Positions 57,971 through 64,000 of a stretch of DNA of 64,000 nucleotides are shown one piece after another (position 1 is the stretch's first letter; each line of letters starts with the position of its first letter). The translations under genes and the position numbers were made by a program. The DNA lies in contig NZ_BMRM01000007.1 in the NCBI RefSeq assembly GCF_014648635.1, forward strand, positions 62,001 to 126,000, read 5' to 3'. Under the pieces are notes generated by a model. It saw only the letters and a program-made list of their open reading frames with translations. It was not told the origin of the DNA and searched no databases. The stretch is from Streptomyces cinerochromogenes (GTDB lineage: Bacteria > Actinomycetota > Actinomycetes > Streptomycetales > Streptomycetaceae).

Positions 57971-58365
57971 CGACCGACCGCGTCAACCCGCCCGAGCTGT
58001 CCCCGCCCACGGGCTTCTCGCACGCCGTCGTCGCGACCGGCTCCCGCGTGGTGTTCCTCGCGGGCCAGACCGCCCTCGGCGCCGACGGCAGGATCACCGG
58101 CGAGACCCTGCCCGAGCAGTTCGAGCGGGCCCTCGGCAACCTCCTCACCGCCCTGCGCGCGGCCGGCGGCACCCCCGCGGACCTCGCCCGGGTCACCGTC
58201 TACGCCACCGACGTCGCCGTGTACCGCGCCCACGCGCGGCAACTGGGCCGGATCTGGCGGGAGTCGGCGGGCCGCGACTATCCCGCGATGGCCGTCGTGG
58301 AGGTCGTACGGCTGTGGGACGAGCGGGCGCTGGTGGAGCTGGACGGGTTCGCCGTACTGCCGTAG
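57967..58365 (+). CDS. RidA/YjgF-family enamine/imine deaminase
   Basis: A 132-residue RidA-fold protein (GFSHAVVATGSRVVFLAGQTALGADGRITGETLPEQFERALGNLLTALRAAGG, with a C-terminal VVRLWDERALVELDGFAVL). RidA proteins hydrolyse enamines and imines to ketones and ammonia. In an aminobenzoyl-CoA route this would remove the amino group after ring reduction, which explains its coupling to the dehydrogenase. The conserved Arg seen in classic RidA (near residue 105) is not obvious, so it may be a Rid subfamily member. Confidence 0.88.
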   Translation: MTTDRVNPPELSPPTGFSHAVVATGSRVVFLAGQTALGADGRITGETLPEQFERALGNLLTALRAAGGTPADLARVTVYATDVAVYRAHARQLGRIWRESAGRDYPAMAVVEVVRLWDERALVELDGFAVLP

Positions 58366-58477
58366 CGCCCCGGCGCCCTCCGGCCGTCCCCCGCGTGACC
58401 TGGCCCGTTCGGTTTCATGACGCGCCACCGATGGGGTGACGCTCCCGCCCGCCGACCCGGCCGCCGGGTACGAGTGA

Positions 58478-59747
<1,270 letters not shown>

Positions 59748-59800
59748 GCCTGCCTTCCCGGCTGTGTCGATGGGCTCCCGTTATAGCGACCAACTCCCGT

Positions 59801-59816
59801 ATGGTCTAGTCCAACT
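59801..59816. promoter_or_regulatory. dre (DasR operator) near dasR
   Basis: ATGGTCTAGTCCAACT fits the DasR-responsive element core TGGTCTAGACCA with few mismatches. It lies 54 bases before the dasR start, suggesting autoregulation. The intergenic region 59748-60049 holds this and two more sites. Confidence 0.75.
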
Positions 59817-59904
59817 GAACGGTCCGGGCGAAAGGGACGGAATGCGGACGGACGCGCTCCGGTGACTTTCTCGTAACGGCCGCCGCCGGCTTCCCGAACC
59901 ACCC

Positions 59905-59933
59905 TTGACACTCCAAAAGGTCTAGGCCAAGCT
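59905..59933 (+). promoter_or_regulatory. dasA promoter
   Basis: TTGACA, 17 bases, then CAAGCT, a vegetative-type promoter reading toward dasA. The spacer and -10 are covered by the second dre. Confidence 0.6.
59916..59931. promoter_or_regulatory. dre-like site overlapping the dasA promoter
   Basis: AAAGGTCTAGGCCAAG is a near-palindrome matching the dre core except at one or two positions. It overlaps the dasA -10 region, so bound repressor would block polymerase. Confidence 0.6.
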
Positions 59934-59940
59934 CCACCGT

Positions 59941-59956
59941 ACTGGTCTACACCATT
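59941..59956. promoter_or_regulatory. dre (DasR operator) at the dasA transcription start
   Basis: ACTGGTCTACACCATT is, as I recall it, the same 16-base dre found in front of dasA in S. coelicolor. It lies just downstream of the promoter. Confidence 0.85.
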
Positions 59957-60049
59957 AGTGGCCAGGTCCCGAGCCCTACGTGCAACAGCGTCGTACGCAG
60001 GTCACCGCCGAGGGCGTGGGGGGTTAGTGGCATCCCTGAGGAGGGTGGC

Positions 60050-61327
60050 GTGAAGCGCAAGCTTGCGGCCGCGATCGTGATCGCGGGCATGATGGTCTCC
60101 GTGTCGGCGTGCGGCGGGGACGACGACGACAGCGGCAAGAACGCGGGACCGGACAGCTTCAAGGGCCAGACCCTGACGGTCTGGGCGATGGACGGCTCCA
60201 CGCCGGACCAGTGGGTCAAGGACGTCACGGCCGCCTTCGAGAAGAAGACCGGCGCGAAGCTGAAGTTCGAGACGCAGAAGTGGGACGGGATCCAGCAGAA
60301 GATCACCACCGCCCTCTCCGAGTCCACCCCGCCGGACGTGCTGGAGGTCGGCAACACCCAGACCCCGGCCTACGCGGCCACCGGCGGCCTCGCCGACCTG
60401 GGCGACCTGAAGGAGGAGATCGGCGCCGACTGGACGCCGTCGGTCTCGCAGTCCTCCGTCTACGACGGCAAGCAGTACGCCGCGCCCTGGTACTTCACCA
60501 GCCGCGTCGTCATCTACAACAAGAAGATCTGGGCCAAGGCCGGCATCAAGGACACCCCGAAGACCCGGGACGAGTTCTTCAAGGACCTGGAGACCATCGG
60601 CAAGAAGACCGACGCCGAGCCGATCTACCTGCCCGGCCAGAACTGGTACTTCTTCGACGGCCTGACCATCGGGCAGGGCGCCGACCTGGTGAAGAAGCAG
60701 GGCGACAAGTACGTCTCCAACCTCGGCGACCCCAAGGTCGCCAAGGCCATGGAGATCTACAAGAAGTACCAGTCCTACTCCAAGGCCCCCAAGGGCAAGG
60801 ACGAGGCCACCCCGCAGCAGGCGGAGGTCTTCGCCAAGGGCAAGACCGGCGCGTTCATCGGCATGGGCTGGGAGGCCGGTACGGCCGTCACCGCCAACAA
60901 GGCCATCGAGAAGGACCTCGGCTACTTCCCCATCCCGGGCGAGACCGCGGCCAAGCCCGAGAGCGTCTTCCTCGGCGGCTCCAACCTCGCCGTCGCCCAG
61001 GGCAGCAAGAAGCAGGCCCTGGCCAAGGAGTTCCTGAAGATCGCCCTGTCCGACCAGTACGAGGGCGAACTGGCCAAGCTCAACGGCGTCATCCCGAACA
61101 AGAAGTCCCTGGAGACCAACCTCAAGGGCAACGTCGTCGCCGAGGCCATCGCCCCCGGTGCCGCCGTCGGCGGCACCACCCCGCTGATCCCCGAGTGGGG
61201 CGCGGTGGAGAACACCCCCAACCCGATCAAGTCGTACATGACGGCCGTGCTGAACGGAAAGTCCCCGGCGGACGCCGCCCAGCAGGTCGAGAACGAGATC
61301 AACAAGCGCCTGGCCCAGCAGAACTGA
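60050..61327 (+). CDS. dasA: N-acetylglucosamine/chitobiose ABC transporter, binding lipoprotein
   Basis: A 425-residue extracellular solute-binding lipoprotein. The signal ends in the lipobox VSAC (Cys21). The mature part has the DasA pattern TLTVWAMDGSTPDQWVKDVTAAFEKKTGAKLKFETQ-like start, NTQTPAYAATGGLADL, EPIYLPGQNWYFFDG and PLIPEWGAVENTPNPIK. It delivers GlcNAc oligomers to DasBC. It starts with GTG after GGAGGG. Confidence 0.94.
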   Translation: MKRKLAAAIVIAGMMVSVSACGGDDDDSGKNAGPDSFKGQTLTVWAMDGSTPDQWVKDVTAAFEKKTGAKLKFETQKWDGIQQKITTALSESTPPDVLEVGNTQTPAYAATGGLADLGDLKEEIGADWTPSVSQSSVYDGKQYAAPWYFTSRVVIYNKKIWAKAGIKDTPKTRDEFFKDLETIGKKTDAEPIYLPGQNWYFFDGLTIGQGADLVKKQGDKYVSNLGDPKVAKAMEIYKKYQSYSKAPKGKDEATPQQAEVFAKGKTGAFIGMGWEAGTAVTANKAIEKDLGYFPIPGETAAKPESVFLGGSNLAVAQGSKKQALAKEFLKIALSDQYEGELAKLNGVIPNKKSLETNLKGNVVAEAIAPGAAVGGTTPLIPEWGAVENTPNPIKSYMTAVLNGKSPADAAQQVENEINKRLAQQN

Positions 61328-61405
61328 TGACCGCGCCGGGGGCGCCGCGCTCGCGCCCCCGGCTCACCTGTGTCGTCCGTACGGCCACGGAAGAGATGGC
61401 AACTC

Positions 61406-62404
61406 ATGTCAGTGCAGACCGAAGGCACGGACACGGCCGGGGAGCCCGCTGTCCGCAAGGCCCGGGTGCCGGCCCCGCCGCGCGGTGACAGCCGCAGCAC
61501 CGGCGCCCCGTCCCGGCGCCGCGCCGCCACCCCCTACCTGCTCCTGCTGCCCGCGCTGCTGGCCACCGTGGTGCTGCTCGGCTGGCCCCTGGTCAAGAAC
61601 GGCATGCTGTCGTTCCAGAACCTCAACCCGCGCCAGCTCATCCAGCACCTCACCGAGTGGAACGGCGTCGACAACTACCGGGAGGTGCTCAGCGGCGGGG
61701 ACTTCTGGCACGTCGTCGAGCGCTCCGTCGTCTTCACCGCCGTCAACGTCGTACTGATCATGACGATCGGCACGCTGGTCGGGCTGCTGCTGGCCCGCCT
61801 CGGCAGGAAGATGCGGCTGCTGCTCCTGGTGGGCCTCGTCCTCGCCTGGGCCATGCCGGTCATCGCGGCCACCACCGTCTACCAGTGGCTGTTCGCCCAG
61901 CGCTTCGGCGTCGTCAACTGGGTGCTGGACAAGCTCGGCTGGCACTCGATGGCCGACCACAACTGGCTGGAGACCCAGTTCTCCACCTTCGCCGTGGTCA
62001 CCCTGCTGATCGTCTGGCAGTCCATACCCTTCGTGGCGATCAACCTCTACGCGGCCACCACCACGATCCCCCGGGAGCTGTACGAGGCCGCCTCCCTGGA
62101 CGGCGCCGGCGCCTGGAAGGGCTTCACCTCGGTGACCCTGCCCTTCCTGCGGCCGTTCCTGTACGCCACGACGTTCCTCGAAGTCATCTGGGTGTTCAAG
62201 GCGTTCGCGCAGATCTTCGCGATGAACCAGGGCGGCCCCGACCACCTCACCGAGACCCTGCCGATCTACGCCTACGTCGAGGGCGTCGGCAACCAGCACT
62301 TCGGGCTCGGCGCGGCGATCTCCTTCCTGACCATCCTGGTCCTGCTCGCCATCACCTCGTACTACCTGCGCATGGTGCTCAAGCAAGAGGAGGACGAGCT
62401 GTGA
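61406..62404 (+). CDS. dasB: chitobiose ABC transporter permease DasB
   Basis: A 332-residue CUT1-type permease with six membrane helices and the EAA loop EAASLDGAGAWKGFTSVTLPFLRP. The ATG at 61406 (MSVQTEG) follows GGAAGAG. It overlaps dasC by GTGA. It forms the membrane channel with DasC; the ATPase (MsiK in Streptomyces) is encoded elsewhere. Confidence 0.93.
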   Translation: MSVQTEGTDTAGEPAVRKARVPAPPRGDSRSTGAPSRRRAATPYLLLLPALLATVVLLGWPLVKNGMLSFQNLNPRQLIQHLTEWNGVDNYREVLSGGDFWHVVERSVVFTAVNVVLIMTIGTLVGLLLARLGRKMRLLLLVGLVLAWAMPVIAATTVYQWLFAQRFGVVNWVLDKLGWHSMADHNWLETQFSTFAVVTLLIVWQSIPFVAINLYAATTTIPRELYEAASLDGAGAWKGFTSVTLPFLRPFLYATTFLEVIWVFKAFAQIFAMNQGGPDHLTETLPIYAYVEGVGNQHFGLGAAISFLTILVLLAITSYYLRMVLKQEEDEL

Positions 62405-63231
62405 AGCGCTCGCTTCTCGGCCGTATCTGGCCCAACGCGACCGCCGTCGTCCTCTTCGCCGGCTTCGTGTTCCCCGTCTACTGGATGTTCGCCACGGCCT
62501 TCAAACCGACCGGCGACATCATCGCCGACGACCCGGTGTGGTTCCCGACCGACGCCACCCTCGCGCACTTCAAGAAGGCCGTCGACGCCGACCACTTCTG
62601 GACCCTGGTCCTCAACTCCGTCACCGTGACGGCCCTGTCGGTCCTGTTCTCCCTCGTCATCGCCCTGTTCGCGGCCTTCGCCCTGGCGCGGATGCGGTTC
62701 CGGGGGCGGCGCGGTCTCATCGTGACGTTCATGCTGGCGCAGATGGCCCCCTGGGAGGTCATGATCATCGCCATTTACATGATCGTCCGGGACAACGACA
62801 TGCTGGACAGCCTGGTCCCGCTCACCGTCTTCTACACGATGATGGTGCTCCCGCTGACCATCCTCACCCTGCGCGGCTACGTCGCCGCCGTGCCCAAGGA
62901 GCTGGAGGAGTCGGCGATGGTCGACGGGTGCACCCGCATCCAGGCCTTCGTCAAGGTGATCTTCCCGCTGCTCGCGCCCGGCCTGATGGCGACCTCGCTG
63001 TTCGGCTTCATCACCGCCTGGAACGAGTTCCCGCTCGTCCTGATCCTCAACAAGGACGTCGAGAAGCAGACCCTGCCGCTGTGGCTGTCCCAGTTCCAGA
63101 CCGCCTTCGGCGACGACTGGGGCGCCACCATGGCCGCCTCGTCCCTGTTCGCGCTGCCCATCCTGATCCTCTTCATCTTCCTGCAACGCAAGGCTGTCAG
63201 CGGTCTGACCGACGGCGCCGTGAAGGGATGA
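62401..63231 (+). CDS. dasC: chitobiose ABC transporter permease DasC
   Basis: A 276-residue second permease with the EAA-type loop ESAMVDGCTRIQAFVKVIFPLLAPG and six helices. The GTG start overlaps the dasB stop by four bases. It has the usual length for a CUT1 permease. Confidence 0.93.
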   Translation: MKRSLLGRIWPNATAVVLFAGFVFPVYWMFATAFKPTGDIIADDPVWFPTDATLAHFKKAVDADHFWTLVLNSVTVTALSVLFSLVIALFAAFALARMRFRGRRGLIVTFMLAQMAPWEVMIIAIYMIVRDNDMLDSLVPLTVFYTMMVLPLTILTLRGYVAAVPKELEESAMVDGCTRIQAFVKVIFPLLAPGLMATSLFGFITAWNEFPLVLILNKDVEKQTLPLWLSQFQTAFGDDWGATMAASSLFALPILILFIFLQRKAVSGLTDGAVKG

Positions 63232-63239
63232 CGCCCCCG

Positions 63240-64000
63240 ATGACCACCATCGCCACCACCGCGTCCGGCAGCGGCCCGGCCGCGGGCGACACCCTCGCCC
63301 GGGACGCCCTCGCGGTGCTGCAACCGGGGTTCGACGGCACCACCGCGCCCGACTGGGTGCGCCGCCGCCTCGGCGAGGGCCTCGCCTCCGTCGCCCTGTT
63401 CGGCCGCAACGTCGTCAGCGAGGAGCAGGTCACCGCGCTCACCGCGCAGCTGCGCGCCGAACGCGAGGACCTGCTGGTCGCCATCGACGAGGAGAGCGGC
63501 GACGTCACCCGCCTCGACGTGCGCACCGGCTCCGCCTTCCCCGGCAACCACGCCCTCGGCGCCGTCGACGACCCCGCTCTCACCCGGGCCGTCTCCCGCG
63601 AACTGGGCCGGCGCCTGGCCGCCTGCGGAGTCACCTTCGACTGGGCACCCTCCGCCGACGTCAACGCCAACCCGGACAACCCCGTCATCGGCGTCCGCTC
63701 CTTCGGTGCGAGCCCCGACCTGGTGGCCCGGCACACCGCCGCCTGGGTCGAGGGCCTGCAGTCCACCGGCGTCGCCGCCTGCACCAAGCACTTCCCCGGC
63801 CACGGCGACACCAACGTCGACTCCCACCACGCCGTACCCCGCATCGACGTCGACGCCGACACCCTCTACCAGCGCGAACTGCCCCCGTTCCGCGCGGCGA
63901 TCGCCGCCGGCACCCGGGCGATCATGAGCGCGCACATCCTCGTCCCGGCCCTCGACCCCGACCGCCCCGGCACGCTGTCCCGGCGCGTCCTCACCGAGCT
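63240..64000 (+). CDS. dasD: GH3 beta-N-acetylhexosaminidase-like protein DasD, 5' part
   Basis: 253 residues are visible before the window ends. It is a glycoside hydrolase family 3, NagZ-like protein with LFGRNV, VAIDEESGDVTRL, FDWAPSADVNANPDNPVIGVRSFG and KHFPGHGDTNVDSHHAVP, whose His-Asp region is the GH3 acid/base loop of NagZ enzymes. By context it splits imported GlcNAc oligomers. Start: ATG 63240 (MTTIATT) with AAGGGA upstream; an in-frame ATG at 63228 overlaps the dasC stop. Confidence 0.9.
   Translation, partial: MTTIATTASGSGPAAGDTLARDALAVLQPGFDGTTAPDWVRRRLGEGLASVALFGRNVVSEEQVTALTAQLRAEREDLLVAIDEESGDVTRLDVRTGSAFPGNHALGAVDDPALTRAVSRELGRRLAACGVTFDWAPSADVNANPDNPVIGVRSFGASPDLVARHTAAWVEGLQSTGVAACTKHFPGHGDTNVDSHHAVPRIDVDADTLYQRELPPFRAAIAAGTRAIMSAHILVPALDPDRPGTLSRRVLTE

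Overview
The window is a high-GC actinobacterial chromosome segment, almost certainly Streptomyces: strong GC bias at third codon positions, many ATGA/GTGA overlaps, GTG starts, rare TTA codons, and Streptomyces-type families (DasR/DasABC, SARP, DUF6099, DUF6299, SepF-like, PaaX). I identified everything by reading the sequence and recalling families; no database search was run.

1-15.3 kb: the 3' end of a modular type I polyketide synthase operon. A partial module (DH-KR-ACP plus docking domain) is followed by a 3999-residue protein with two full KS-AT-DH-KR-ACP modules and a thioesterase, then a SnoaL/NTF2-like protein. All three visible modules should leave double bonds, so the tail of the product is probably a polyene. 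The penultimate KR is interrupted by fifteen 13-residue tandem repeats, and the AT of that module has mixed specificity motifs.

15.3-20 kb (minus): a two-gene conflict-type system, EACC1 followed by a 1434-residue caspase / HD-like / HSP90-type ATPase / C-terminal repeat protein.

20-34 kb: methylmalonyl-CoA mutase (mutA-mutB-meaB), a frameshifted YceI remnant, a GT-C type membrane protein, a SepF-like protein, an AAA ATPase with a MazG-like pyrophosphohydrolase, a DUF6099 gene with a BldD-like box and a TTA codon, an LLM-class oxidoreductase, a D-Ala-D-Ala carboxypeptidase and a lipoprotein.

34-46.4 kb: an accessory, conflict-type region. It holds the Hen1/Pnkp RNA-repair pair; a cobalamin-type radical SAM RiPP enzyme with DUF5825 and an unannotated 28-residue basic peptide just upstream; and a candidate TIR/Macro signalling locus. 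In that locus a membrane protein and a TIR protein share an Asn/Gly/Thr-rich motif, and they converge on a two-TM Macro (ThsA_Macro-like) protein that is divergent from a SARP-Macro fusion regulator. I think this locus is the most likely undescribed system here.

46.5-58.4 kb: arginine deiminase, ornithine carbamoyltransferase and an amino-acid permease, then genes for aerobic CoA-dependent 2-aminobenzoate (anthranilate)-type degradation. These genes lie on both strands with PaaX, and two of the promoters share a strong sequence motif.

58.5-64 kb: a DUF6299 secreted protein, then dasR divergent from dasABC(D), the N-acetylglucosamine/chitobiose uptake system, with three dre operators in the intergenic region. 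dasD is cut by the window end.
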